DNA of 12,209 bases from Leptospira bourretii (GCF_004770145.1 NZ_RQFW01000020.1:1-12209), one strand, 5' to 3'. Shown: positions 1 through 7,287, counted from the first letter of the stretch. The notes: generated from the sequence alone by a model not told the origin. Numbers and translations are program-made.

Positions 1-74
1 AAGCGTCGTTCCAGTCCCTAACGTCCCGTCGGGACTCAGGGCCAGCCTACGTCGGTTAGTCTAGTTCGTTATGC
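1..74 (+). repeat. attC-like site 0, right half only
   Basis: This is the right arm of the same repeat seen complete downstream: the CAGTCCCTAACGTCCCG hairpin segment, the inner arm CGGTTAGTC, the spacer TAGTTC and the R' box GTTATGC at 68-74. The left arm and its cassette lie before the window. The presumed crossover point is between G68 and T69, which opens cassette A. Confidence 0.85.
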
Positions 75-526
75 GCAATAAAAAAATGAATTATACAATT
101 GAACCTAAACAATCAAATAAATTAAAGAAAGAAAAAATCTTTTTGATCAGTTTTATCGTTCTATATTGCATTATCTCTTTAATTTCAGGAATTTCTTTTC
201 TAATAAAAAATGAACAAGCCAATGGAATTATAGAATTAACACTGACAGCGTTATTATCTATTTCAATTTTTAAAATTAATAGAAATATTTTTTTCAAAAT
301 TATAATATTAGTCTTCCTATTGATTCATGAACTTATATTACTATCAGCTTTTATCGCTTTTCTATTTATTTCAGAAGGGTTTCCATATAAATCTGCCAAT
401 TTGTTTTTCATTGAATATACTGACCATTTAAGAATGGGGTTTTTCTACTATTTTGTATTACTTTTTATAACTACATACTCTCTCTATATTACTTTACATG
501 TGAAAATTGAAAAAAGTAGTATATGA
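71..526 (+). CDS. Small multi-pass membrane protein, unknown function
   Basis: I do not recognise a family. The 151-residue product has a basic N-terminus (about residues 13-22) and four strongly hydrophobic stretches at about 23-45, 52-70, 73-99 and 122-143. It is therefore probably a four-helix inner-membrane protein with little soluble part. The ATG at 71 lies inside the R' box of the preceding attC site. A second in-frame ATG at 86 would drop the residues MRNKK and is equally possible, since neither has a clear Shine-Dalgarno sequence. It is the first gene of cassette A. The next gene starts 7 bases after its stop, so the two are probably co-translated. No promoter is visible, so expression probably depends on read-through from upstream. 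Confidence 0.75.
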   Translation: MRNKKMNYTIEPKQSNKLKKEKIFLISFIVLYCIISLISGISFLIKNEQANGIIELTLTALLSISIFKINRNIFFKIIILVFLLIHELILLSAFIAFLFISEGFPYKSANLFFIEYTDHLRMGFFYYFVLLFITTYSLYITLHVKIEKSSI

Positions 527-532
527 ACTAGT

Positions 533-895
533 ATGTCTATTAATTCCATCAATTATCATAGCTTTTATAAAGAAGTAGTAAAAAACAAATCAGTCTATAG
601 TATAAAGGACGAAAGTGGCTTTCCTACACCAATCAGCGAAAACGGAAAAAGAGCCATGCCGTTCTGGTCTTCTGAAAAAAGAGCAATGAACATCATTTCC
701 AACTCCAAGAATTATTCGAAATTTCAAATCGAAAAAATTCCCTTAAATTTATTTTTGAATAACTGGCTTACTGGTTTGATTAAAGATGACTTAATGATAG
801 GAATAAACTGGTCAGGAAGCAAAGCGACGGGTTTCGATCTTAACCCAAAAGATGTGTTATATAATTTCAATGAGCTTTTAAAACAAAAAAATTGA
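533..895 (+). CDS. DUF2750 family protein
   Basis: The 120-residue product matches my memory of the DUF2750 family along its whole length. The family pattern is seen in GFPTP at about 29-33, the GKRAMPFWSS block at 38-47, a middle NNWLTGL segment and a C-terminal block with INWSG, a TGFDL stretch and a downstream DVL. Family members are usually about 110-130 residues, so it appears complete. The biochemical role of the family is unknown. It looks soluble, with no signal peptide or membrane segment. It is the second gene of cassette A and starts just after the membrane-protein gene. The pairing may mean joint function or only joint capture. The family assignment rests on remembered motifs, not a search. 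Confidence 0.82.
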   Translation: MSINSINYHSFYKEVVKNKSVYSIKDESGFPTPISENGKRAMPFWSSEKRAMNIISNSKNYSKFQIEKIPLNLFLNNWLTGLIKDDLMIGINWSGSKATGFDLNPKDVLYNFNELLKQKN

Positions 896-939
896 AATTA
901 CTTATATATATATGAGGTAATTTAGTAAGTTTTTACTGC

Positions 940-1102
940 GCATAACAGCATGTAAACGCTGCGCTTCGGCACTTTCGGCCTCGCTTGGTCTGCGACACAT
1001 TCCCCTTCTGGCATTCGCTCGCATACGCAAGCTACATGCCAGTCCCTAACGTCCCGCTGGGACTCAGGGTCGGGGAACGTCGTTTACACTAATTCGTTAA
1101 TT
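940..1102 (+). repeat. attC-like site 1 (ends cassette A)
   Basis: R'' is GCATAAC (940-946) and R' is GTTAATT (1096-1102). The inner stem TGTAAACG/CGTTTACA is fully complementary and differs from neighbouring sites. The site belongs to the subtype with GGCAC and CTCGCTTGGTCTG in the left arm. R' has the start of cassette B, so the outermost bases of the two boxes do not pair with each other. Confidence 0.88.
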
Positions 1103-1592
1103 GCAATGTCCAAGAAAAAAGAATTTAAGATATTTTTGTTTCAAATTTTCGCTGAATGTTTTTATTCAATGCGTGTGAAAAGAGAAATGAGAAAGACGAA
1201 GAATTAAGAAAAGAAAAAATCAAAGATATTTATTAAGGCTTAGTTTCTTTTAACGTCTTTCTCATTATTTACATTCATTGACTATTTTCTTGCACAGTTC
1301 TGTTTTATTTTGCATTGTTTGGGATATTCACGCGAAAATTGATTTAAGAAATTATGAAAAAATATTTTTAAGAAAATTCAATTAACTTTTTTACTTTCCT
1401 ATTTCAATTTTTTCCTATTCATTGGACACTGCAATTAACAGCGACTAACCGCTTCACTTCGGGACTTACGCCCTCGCTCGGTCTGCGACACATAGGCTTC
1501 TGGCACTCCCCTTGCATCCGCAAGTGTCGTGGCCAGTCCCTAACGTCCCGTTCCGGGACTCAGGGCCAGCCTACGTCGGTTAGTCTAGTTCG
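1097..1592 (+). mobile_element. Cassette B, nearly gene-free
   Basis: The cassette starts TTAATTGCAATG and ends ...CACTGCAATTAA before its attC core; 16 of the first 17 positions pair with the end. It has no ORF above 33 codons on the strand read by the array. The body from 1208 to 1430 is AT-rich, and I see no convincing promoter, terminator or RNA gene there. The first 67 bases recur at the window end with one difference, so this cassette exists at least twice in the array. It could carry a small peptide gene, a regulatory RNA or only spacing DNA. Confidence 0.75.
1106..1207 (+). CDS. Possible 33-residue basic peptide in cassette B
   Basis: The ATG of the cassette start opens a 33-codon frame ending in TAA. 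The peptide begins MSKKKEFKIF, continues with a mildly hydrophobic middle (FLFQIFAECFYS) and ends in a very basic tail (MRVKREMRKTKN). No Shine-Dalgarno sequence is visible and the start codon lies within the terminal complementary stretch of the cassette. The duplicated cassette at the window end preserves this frame up to the edge, with one difference that changes Cys to Tyr. That is too little to show selection. It could be a chance frame in A-rich DNA. Confidence 0.3.
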   Translation: MSKKKEFKIFLFQIFAECFYSMRVKREMRKTKN

Positions 1593-1598
1593 TTATGC
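1433..1598 (+). repeat. attC-like site 2 (ends cassette B)
   Basis: R'' is AATTAAC (1433-1439) and R' is GTTATGC (1592-1598). The inner stem is GACTAACCG/CGGTTAGTC. The left arm is of the subtype with CTTCGGGACT and CGACACATAGGC; the latter can pair with GCCTACGTCG on the right side. The apical part has a short CTTGCATCCGCAAG hairpin and a GTCCCG/CGGGAC side hairpin. Confidence 0.88.
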
Positions 1599-1608
1599 GT
1601 AATTAAAA

Positions 1609-2658
1609 ATGAACTCATTTGAAAAATTTTTAAACAAAAATCAGGAACTTTTTTACCAATACCACGACTGTAAAATTATATATCTAGATTTAAACTACTG
1701 GATAGATTTCATAAAATTTGTAAACAATATAGAAGTTAGGAAAGGAATACCTGAACTTTACAAAATTATATTAGATAATGTCGAAAAAAAGAGAGCCATC
1801 ACACTAATTTCAGATATTCATATAAGAGAAAATTTTAAGAAAAAAAAATACAATAAATATAGTAGTTTAATTCAAATATTCCAAAAGTTTTCAAAAAACT
1901 TCTGCATTATTCCTATGATTGAGAGAGAATTAAATGAGTTAAAGTATGCAGTATTATTTACTAAAGGAAAATTAATTGATTTTCAAGAAAGAAGGAAGTC
2001 AATATATACTAAACCCATTTTTGCATACCAAGCAAACTTCCCAAATTTCAACGAATTTGAAAATAAAGAAGAACTAGAGAATTCTTACTTAAATTTTAGC
2101 TGGGAAAAAAGTCTTACAGATATATTTCTAAATCCAGAAATGGATCTCGGGAAATTTCAGAATATCGAAGATCATGAAGAAGAAGTTTTCAATATTTTGA
2201 CAACGGGAAAAGCAGAAAACCTAAATGATTCAAATTCATTTGACGAGCTATTAGGAAAAGAAATATTTGGCTCACTTGATTTCTATACCGAATATATTCC
2301 TACGGCATTAAGGAATCTTGGACAGAAAGAAGATGAATTAAAATCAGAAACTATAGCTATCCGTAACCATATTTTTTACATCTTGCATAAAGAAAAAAAA
2401 TTCAACCTATTTCCTACCGTATCAATTGGAGCGGGCATCCATAGTCTAATTAGATGGAATAAACAAATGGAATATCAAAAAAGTTTAAGCTTTGATATCC
2501 TCCACTCTAAAGTTGCAATACCATATTCGGATATCTTCCTTACAGATGGACACATTTCAAGTTTGATAAATAATAAACAATTAAAAATGATTAATAACTT
2601 TAACTGCAAAGTGACTTCCGATCCGGAAATAGCTATAGAGCTACTATCTCATTTTTAA
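1609..2658 (+). CDS. PIN-like domain protein, 349 residues
   Basis: The N-terminal segment IIYLDLNYWIDF (residues 23-34) places D27 and N29 where PIN-type nucleases have their first acidic site and its Asn partner. The C-terminal segment near 296-318 (FDILHSK..IPYSDIFLTDGHISSL) resembles the last PIN motif, with D296, D308 and D313 as candidate metal ligands. The roughly 260 residues between are helical and charged, much longer than in small VapC-type toxins of about 130 residues. I infer a metal-dependent RNase-like protein, but catalysis is unproven. It is the only gene of cassette C. The ATG at 1609 has no Shine-Dalgarno sequence and follows a three-codon frame opened by the R' box. The start and stop regions of this gene lie in the complementary cassette ends. 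Confidence 0.6.
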   Translation: MNSFEKFLNKNQELFYQYHDCKIIYLDLNYWIDFIKFVNNIEVRKGIPELYKIILDNVEKKRAITLISDIHIRENFKKKKYNKYSSLIQIFQKFSKNFCIIPMIERELNELKYAVLFTKGKLIDFQERRKSIYTKPIFAYQANFPNFNEFENKEELENSYLNFSWEKSLTDIFLNPEMDLGKFQNIEDHEEEVFNILTTGKAENLNDSNSFDELLGKEIFGSLDFYTEYIPTALRNLGQKEDELKSETIAIRNHIFYILHKEKKFNLFPTVSIGAGIHSLIRWNKQMEYQKSLSFDILHSKVAIPYSDIFLTDGHISSLINNKQLKMINNFNCKVTSDPEIAIELLSHF

Positions 2659-2662
2659 CTAC

Positions 2663-2827
2663 GCATAACAGCGACTAACCGCTTCACTTCGGGACTGGCG
2701 CCCTCGTTCGGTCTACGACACATAGGCTTCTGGCACTCCTCTTGCTTACGCAAGCGTCGTTCCAGTCCCTAACGTCCCGTTCGGGACTCAGGGCACAGCC
2801 TACGTCGGTTAGTCTAGTTCGTTATAC
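2663..2827 (+). repeat. attC-like site 3 (ends cassette C)
   Basis: R'' is GCATAAC (2663-2669) and R' is GTTATAC (2821-2827). The inner stem is GACTAACCG/CGGTTAGTC, identical to sites 2, 4 and 11. It is of the CGACACATAGGC subtype with apical hairpin CTTGCTTACGCAAG. Confidence 0.88.
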
Positions 2828-2839
2828 GCCATGTTTTAA

Positions 2840-2844
2840 AAGGA
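2840..2844 (+). promoter_or_regulatory. Shine-Dalgarno sequence of the alarmone synthetase gene
   Basis: AAGGA lies four bases before the ATG at 2849 and decides that start. It is one of the few clear ribosome-binding sites in the array. A three-codon frame (ATG TTT TAA, 2831-2839) stops just before it. Confidence 0.65.
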
Positions 2845-2848
2845 ATTT

Positions 2849-3904
2849 ATGAAAGAAATTATCGAAGAATATTTACAAAATTACAAAATAATTGAAGCAA
2901 ATACAAAAATCACTTTTGAATTAATCAATCAATTAATGAACCCATTAAAAATTCATGCTCTATCTTATAGAATCAAAGAGCGAAATTCAATTGAGAAAAA
3001 AATCATTGAAAAAAATAAATACAATACTTTAGAAGATATTACAGATATAATTGGGATCAGAATTATAACAAATTTAAATTCAGATGTTGATCAAGTGTAT
3101 AAGATCATCAAAGAAAACTTTGCAATCGACGAAACTAATTCAATCGACAAAAGAAACAAAAAGTATAATGAATTTGGATACAAATCACTTCACGTAGTAT
3201 TCTCCCATAAAAAAGAACGCGAAATATTACCCGAATACAAAAATTGCAATAAATACAAGTATGAAATACAAATTAGAACAATTTTACAGCATGCTTGGTC
3301 TGAAATCGAACACGATTTGGGATATAAAAGTGACTTACAAATTCCAGATGAATACAAACGTACATTCTATAAAATTTCTATGTTACTTGAATATGCTGAC
3401 GATGAATTTGAAAAAATAAATTATCAAATACGTGAATATAGAAAACAAATCCCTATAGCAAATTTAACAATTACCAATGAAATTCCCATAAACAATGAAA
3501 CATTAAAGGCTTATTTACAAGAGAATAAAAACATACAAAAAATTTTGGAACATATTTCAAATTTAGGATACGAAACAGATAATACTTGGAATATCCACAT
3601 AAATTTAGGCGATTTGGCAGATAGGCTATCTTTTATAGAAATAAACTCTATTAAAAAATTAGACGATTTAATCATAAAATACGAAAAATTAATACCATTA
3701 TGTCTAAAAGAATTCAATACACACTTTACATTAAAAGGATACTTTGGTCTATCTGCTCCCATATTTTATTTGGTCTATATACTCATTGCAAATAGAGGTA
3801 ATGATTTTATAAATGAATTTACTAACAAATTCAATAAAGCCAATTCAAAAGTCTTAGATGGATTAGAAAGTATAAGAAATTTTATTCAAAAACACGGCGT
3901 ATAA
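2849..3904 (+). CDS. RelA/SpoT-type (p)ppGpp synthetase-domain protein without hydrolase domain
   Basis: Residues about 30-195 form a RelA/SpoT synthetase domain with the usual motifs: R41-x-K43-x-x-x-S47, D66 in DIIGIRI, Y111 in GYKSLH, E139-x-Q-x-R143 in EIQIRT, then H148, W150, E152 and H155. These match the ATP-binding, catalytic Asp/Glu and guanine-stacking positions of the family, so the enzyme looks intact. No HD hydrolase domain precedes it. The C-terminal half (about 200-351) is not the TGS/ACT region of long Rel proteins and contains a hydrophobic stretch around 298-316. At 351 residues it is longer than a housekeeping small alarmone synthetase (about 210-260). It could be a stress synthetase or a toxic or anti-phage type such as the CapRel/FaRel group. 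It is the sole gene of cassette D, and its stop codon TAA lies in the R'' box of the attC site. Confidence 0.88.
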   Translation: MKEIIEEYLQNYKIIEANTKITFELINQLMNPLKIHALSYRIKERNSIEKKIIEKNKYNTLEDITDIIGIRIITNLNSDVDQVYKIIKENFAIDETNSIDKRNKKYNEFGYKSLHVVFSHKKEREILPEYKNCNKYKYEIQIRTILQHAWSEIEHDLGYKSDLQIPDEYKRTFYKISMLLEYADDEFEKINYQIREYRKQIPIANLTITNEIPINNETLKAYLQENKNIQKILEHISNLGYETDNTWNIHINLGDLADRLSFIEINSIKKLDDLIIKYEKLIPLCLKEFNTHFTLKGYFGLSAPIFYLVYILIANRGNDFINEFTNKFNKANSKVLDGLESIRNFIQKHGV

Positions 3905-4062
3905 CAGCGACTAACCGCTTCACTTCGGGACTTGCGCCCTCGTTCGGTCTGCGACACATAGGCTTTTGTCACTCCTCTTGCTTGCGCAAGCGTCGTGCCA
4001 ATCCCTAACGTCCCGTACGGGACTCAGGGTCAGCCTACGTCGGTTAGTCTAGTTCGTTATAC
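3899..4062 (+). repeat. attC-like site 4 (ends cassette D)
   Basis: R'' is GTATAAC (3899-3905), overlapping the last codon and stop of the upstream gene, and R' is GTTATAC (4056-4062). Here the R boxes of neighbouring cassettes happen to match. The inner stem is GACTAACCG/CGGTTAGTC. The subtype is CGACACATAGGC with TTGTCAC in the left arm. Confidence 0.88.
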
Positions 4063-4079
4063 GCAAGCAAGAAAATTCA

Positions 4080-4751
4080 ATGGTAACATTAGAAAATATA
4101 AAAGAAGTTCAGAATATTGCTAAACGAACTATAAAACACGTTCAATTAGAGACGAAAGAAGGTATGAGTGAGCTTGATATCAAAATGATCGCCGAATCTT
4201 TCATGATAGCAAATGGAATAGATAGGTTTTGGTATTATGATATTGGTGCATTTGTTCTTACGGGAAATCGGTCCCTACTTTCAATCTCTGGAAAAGATTA
4301 CGTTCCCTCCAAAGTTAAAGTGAAAAATGGAGATGTTGTTACTATTGATTTAAGTCCTGTATTAAATAATACTTGGGGTGATTACGCTAGAACTTTTTAC
4401 TTCGGTAATCCTAACAATGATATAAACGAATCTTTAATTTTCATAAAAAAACTTCATTCCAAATTTATCGAAATTTATAACCCTAACTTACCCATTTCAA
4501 CTCTTCACAAAGAAATATATAACACGATTCAGAATAATAATTTTAAATCTTTAGATTTTAGAAATAATTTTGGACACTCAATAGAAGAAGATATAAAATC
4601 AAGGAAATGGTTCGACTCTAATAATAATGAAATTTTCTCTACATTCAAATTCTTTACTTTCGAGCCTCATATCAAGAAAGTCGGAGCTAATTACGGAATT
4701 AAACACGAAAACATTTACTATTTCGATGGAACTAAATTAATCGAGGTATAA
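4080..4751 (+). CDS. M24-family metallopeptidase (aminopeptidase P / methionine aminopeptidase fold)
   Basis: The 223-residue protein covers a single pita-bread catalytic domain. All five expected dinuclear metal ligands can be placed: D90 in VTIDLSP, D101 in GDYARTF, H166 in NNFGHSI, E195 in FTFEPHI and E210 in IKHENIYYF. The family hydrolyses N-terminal peptide bonds, for example before proline (Xaa-Pro types). With no N-terminal domain it is shorter than classical aminopeptidase P and closer to stand-alone M24 proteins. Its substrate cannot be told from the sequence. It looks cytosolic, with no signal peptide. It is the only gene of cassette E; the ATG at 4080 is the first in-frame start after the cassette boundary and lacks a good Shine-Dalgarno sequence. 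Confidence 0.85.
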   Translation: MVTLENIKEVQNIAKRTIKHVQLETKEGMSELDIKMIAESFMIANGIDRFWYYDIGAFVLTGNRSLLSISGKDYVPSKVKVKNGDVVTIDLSPVLNNTWGDYARTFYFGNPNNDINESLIFIKKLHSKFIEIYNPNLPISTLHKEIYNTIQNNNFKSLDFRNNFGHSIEEDIKSRKWFDSNNNEIFSTFKFFTFEPHIKKVGANYGIKHENIYYFDGTKLIEV

Positions 4752-4761
4752 TCTTGCCAGC

Positions 4762-4926
4762 GTATAACAGCATGGAAACGCTGCGCTTCGGCACTTACGG
4801 CCTCGCTTGGGCTACGCCACATTCCCTTTCTGTCACTCGTTTGCATCCGCAAACTCCGTGCCAGTCCCTAACGTCCCGTTTCGGGACTCAGGGTCAGGGA
4901 ACGTCGTCTCCACTAGTTCGTTATAC
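4762..4926 (+). repeat. attC-like site 5 (ends cassette E)
   Basis: R'' is GTATAAC (4762-4768) and R' is GTTATAC (4920-4926). The inner stem TGGAAACG/CGTCTCCA pairs fully if one T.G wobble on the bottom strand is allowed. The subtype has CTTGGGCTACGCCACATTCCC on the left and GGGAACGTCG on the right, which pair in part. Confidence 0.88.
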
Positions 4927-4940
4927 GTCATTTGGAACCT

Positions 4941-5906
4941 ATGAACATAAAAATATTTTTTATATTAATTTTAGCCACTGCAACTTTCACAGTTCAATCT
5001 CAAACCAATAACCCAGATTCATTGTATACTCAAACAATATTCTTTGAGTATAGTAATGGAAAAATCCGATCTATTGAAGCCTTAATTATATCTCCAAATG
5101 GACATCTTGTAGTTAACGATTTCTTGATTAATGATCATAAAAAAATTTATACCATTGATGCTGATAATAACGAAACACAAAATATTATATTTATCGCTAA
5201 TGACGACTCAACAGGAATCGCAATACTTAAAACAGAGAAAAATTCAACTAATTATTACAACCTTTCTGAAACAATAAGCGACAAAAACCCAAATAATCTC
5301 TATGTAAAATTACCTAATAAAGATACAATAACAGCAAAATTCATTAAAACTGATTGCATTAAATTCAGAGAATCAGATATTTTTACTTCTTCATTTTCAC
5401 ATGAAAAATCTTTTATAAAATGTGGTGAAATTATAAATGTTTTTTTCGATAATGATGGGAACAGATACAAGTTCATAAACGAAAACAATAACTTTATGTC
5501 AGATATACAAAATGGAATTATTAGAAATGATCAAAACTTCCCTTTAGGAATTGTACAATCTGCATTTTTATCTAATTCATCAATTATTTTGAGTTATATT
5601 TCTTTAAATGATATCTCAAATGTAACTGAAAGAATTATTAAAACGGGTAAAATGAAACGCCCAAGACTGTATATTGGTTTGAAAAACAAAAACAACGTTC
5701 CTATAGTTGAAATGATAAAACCAAATTCTCCTGTTTTTAAAGCAGGTCTGCTACCTGGTGATCATATAGTTTCCATTAATGAATTTCCATTAAATAAGCC
5801 TGAAGATTTACCTAAAATTCTAGATAATTTTCAACCAGGAAATAATGTAACAATATCAATTGAAAGAAATGGCATAATAATTAAAATCGATGTTGTTTTG
5901 GATTAA
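4941..5906 (+). CDS. Exported HtrA-like pseudoprotease with C-terminal PDZ domain
   Basis: Residues 1-20 form a signal peptide (MNIKIFFILILATATFT...). Residues about 40-225 follow the trypsin-like fold of HtrA/DegP, but each catalytic position appears lost. The usual TNxHV motif is VVNDFLI with F61 in place of His. The DIAxL motif is GIAIL with G92 in place of Asp. The GNSGGP loop is replaced by a segment reading NGIIRNDQNFPLGIV. Residues about 235-321 are a PDZ domain, with YIGL, SPVFKAGLLPGDHIVSINEFPL and a final beta strand pair. I infer a periplasmic or surface peptide-binding or chaperone-like protein without protease activity. The ATG at 4941 is preferred to the upstream TTG at 4932 because it gives a clean signal peptide and has GGA at a fair distance. 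It is the only gene of cassette F. The fold assignment of the middle part is less certain than the PDZ domain. Confidence 0.7.
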   Translation: MNIKIFFILILATATFTVQSQTNNPDSLYTQTIFFEYSNGKIRSIEALIISPNGHLVVNDFLINDHKKIYTIDADNNETQNIIFIANDDSTGIAILKTEKNSTNYYNLSETISDKNPNNLYVKLPNKDTITAKFIKTDCIKFRESDIFTSSFSHEKSFIKCGEIINVFFDNDGNRYKFINENNNFMSDIQNGIIRNDQNFPLGIVQSAFLSNSSIILSYISLNDISNVTERIIKTGKMKRPRLYIGLKNKNNVPIVEMIKPNSPVFKAGLLPGDHIVSINEFPLNKPEDLPKILDNFQPGNNVTISIERNGIIIKIDVVLD

Positions 5907-5924
5907 CAATATTCTCCAAACGAC

Positions 5925-6089
5925 GTATAACAGCGGGGAAACGCTTCACTTCGGCACTGCCGGCCTCGTTCGGGCTACGCCACATTCCCTTTCTGTCACT
6001 CGTTTGCATTCGCAAACTACGTGCCAGTCCCTAACGTCCCGTTCCGGGACTCAGGGTCAGGGAACGTCGTCTCCCCTAGTTCGTTATGC
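5925..6089 (+). repeat. attC-like site 6 (ends cassette F)
   Basis: R'' is GTATAAC (5925-5931) and R' is GTTATGC (6083-6089). The inner stem GGGGAAACG/CGTCTCCCC pairs with one wobble on the bottom strand. Compared with site 5 the stem changed on both sides together. It is otherwise of the same subtype as site 5. Confidence 0.88.
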
Positions 6090-6106
6090 GTAATTTGTTA
6101 AATATT

Positions 6107-6664
6107 ATGGAAAAATGCCAAAAATGTAACCTAGAACTTAACCCAATAAAAACTAATTATGGGAAATTAATAATCTGTAATAGTTGTTTTGGGCATTACT
6201 ATTCTGAAAATACACTAGAATTACTATTTAACGATTCTAACTGGAAGAAAGAAAAAGAAATTTCAAAAATTATAATTTCAAAACTAGAATGTCCTAAATG
6301 TAAAAACAAAATGCGATTACATAGATTTTCTAAAAAATACAATTCAGTGGAAATTGACATTTGTTCCAGTTGCAAAATTCTTTGGCTTGATTATAATGAA
6401 ATCGAAGAATTAAAACTTAATACAATAGAAAATCGAAAATTTATAAACAATGGTAAAAATAAAATTTCTGAGTCTGAAATAAACTTTATCTTAAATATAA
6501 CTAAATTGAATGCAAAATTAAAAGAAGCAAAAACTCTAAATAAAATCAATGACGAAGCTATTAAACTTTCAAAAACACGTCTTTACAATAGTGATCTAAA
6601 TGCAAGCGTGTTTAATGCCTTTGATGTAGTATCATATTTTAAAACAATTTTTAAAAAAGAGTAA
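6107..6664 (+). CDS. Double zinc-ribbon protein (zf-TFIIB type)
   Basis: The protein has two four-cysteine zinc-binding sites: C4/C7/C24/C27 and C62/C65/C86/C89. The second, with CPKCKNKM, a DICSSCKILWLD stretch and a following E, fits the TFIIB-type zinc-ribbon family (CPxC...CxxCxGxWLD) that occurs in small bacterial proteins of unknown role. The C-terminal 85 residues are charged and helical, without membrane segments. Such domains usually mediate contact with nucleic acid or protein, but no partner is evident. I chose the ATG at 6107 because the Cys motif follows directly. An in-frame ATG at 6086, inside the R' box, would add seven residues, and neither start has a clear ribosome-binding site. 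It is the first gene of cassette G, 41 bases before the VOC-like gene. Confidence 0.72.
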   Translation: MEKCQKCNLELNPIKTNYGKLIICNSCFGHYYSENTLELLFNDSNWKKEKEISKIIISKLECPKCKNKMRLHRFSKKYNSVEIDICSSCKILWLDYNEIEELKLNTIENRKFINNGKNKISESEINFILNITKLNAKLKEAKTLNKINDEAIKLSKTRLYNSDLNASVFNAFDVVSYFKTIFKKE

Positions 6665-6705
6665 ACACGCTAAGGCAAATTAAATAAATTTATAAACAAT
6701 CTACC

Positions 6706-7056
6706 TTGAATATCAATTATTTAACAATAAAAGTTTTAGACATCAATAATTCTAGAGAACTTTACGAATCATTTGGCTTGATACTTACTTTAGAAAAACA
6801 CGGAAATGGACCAGAGCATTACAGCATTCATTTTGAAAATTTTATTCTTGAAATATATCCTTGGAATAAATCAGAAAAGCCAAATTTTAATACAATTAGA
6901 CTTGGTTTCTCCGTTTCAAATATTTTAGATTATCTTTATAAAATTGAAAGTATATGTAAGAAATTCTCTCTTAACTTCAAATTTACACCAGATTTGAGAA
7001 AGATTGAAATTAAAGATTTCGAAGATAGGACAATAGAAATATCCGAATCGGAATAA
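6706..7056 (+). CDS. VOC-superfamily (glyoxalase/bleomycin-resistance-like) protein
   Basis: The 116-residue product shows the beta-alpha-beta-beta-beta layout of the VOC fold twice. It opens INYLTIKVLDINNSRELYESFGL, followed by HYSIHFENFILEIYPW, and the second half has TIRLGFSV, a helix with LYKIE, and a final KDFEDRTIEISE strand pair. The usual metal ligands are not clear: an N-terminal His is missing and the only firm acidic candidate is E at the end of the last strand. It may therefore bind a small molecule without catalysis. The start is a TTG without a Shine-Dalgarno sequence; a stop codon at 6685-6687 limits any upstream extension. It is the second gene of cassette G. Family call only, no substrate inferred. 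Confidence 0.6.
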   Translation: MNINYLTIKVLDINNSRELYESFGLILTLEKHGNGPEHYSIHFENFILEIYPWNKSEKPNFNTIRLGFSVSNILDYLYKIESICKKFSLNFKFTPDLRKIEIKDFEDRTIEISESE

Positions 7057-7081
7057 CTCAACTTACAAATCAACAAACTAC

Positions 7082-7245
7082 GCATAACAGCGGCTACTCA
7101 CTTCGCTTCGGCACTACGGCCTCGCTTGGGCTGCGCCACATTTCCCTTCTGGCATTCGCCTTGCTTACGCAAGCTACATGCCAGTCCCTAACGTCCCATT
7201 CGGGACTCAGGGTCGGGAAACGTCGAGTAGCCTAGTTCGTTATGC
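7082..7245 (+). repeat. attC-like site 7 (ends cassette G)
   Basis: R'' is GCATAAC (7082-7088) and R' is GTTATGC (7239-7245). The inner stem GGCTACTC/GAGTAGCC is fully complementary and unique in the window. The subtype has CTTGGGCTGCGCCACATT in the left arm. Confidence 0.88.
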
Positions 7246-7264
7246 GAACATTGCGGGGAAGAAT

Positions 7265-7287
7265 CGCCACATCCGTGTGGCGTTTTT
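7265..7287 (+). terminator. Rho-independent terminator at the head of cassette H
   Basis: CGCCACA and TGTGGCG enclose a TCCG loop (a UNCG-type tetraloop) and are followed by five T. It sits between the cassette start and the toxin-antitoxin promoter, so it would stop transcripts entering from upstream cassettes. Confidence 0.75.

Noticed and set aside
1208..1430. Promoter in cassette B (TTGACT near 1278)
   Set aside because: No acceptable -10 element at 16-18 bases and no gene follows; AT-rich DNA gives such hits by chance.
2831..2839. Three-codon leader peptide before the alarmone synthetase
   Set aside because: ATG TTT TAA arises from the CATG of the cassette end; too short and without a ribosome-binding site to claim as a regulator.
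3511..3762. 83-codon reverse frame inside the alarmone synthetase gene
   Set aside because: Shadow of the real gene. The same holds for reverse frames at 91-297 and 5300-5488.
4010..4030. GTCCCGTACGGGAC hairpin in the repeats as a transcription terminator
   Set aside because: There is no T tract after it in any copy; it is better explained as a side branch of the folded attC site.
4754..5011. 85-codon frame across attC site 5
   Set aside because: It is almost entirely repeat sequence. The same peptide piece (CQSLTSR) appears in frames across sites 6 and 8, so it is a product of the conserved repeat, not a gene.
5890..6093. 67-codon frame across attC site 6
   Set aside because: Same repeat-derived peptide as at site 5; overlaps both flanking genes.
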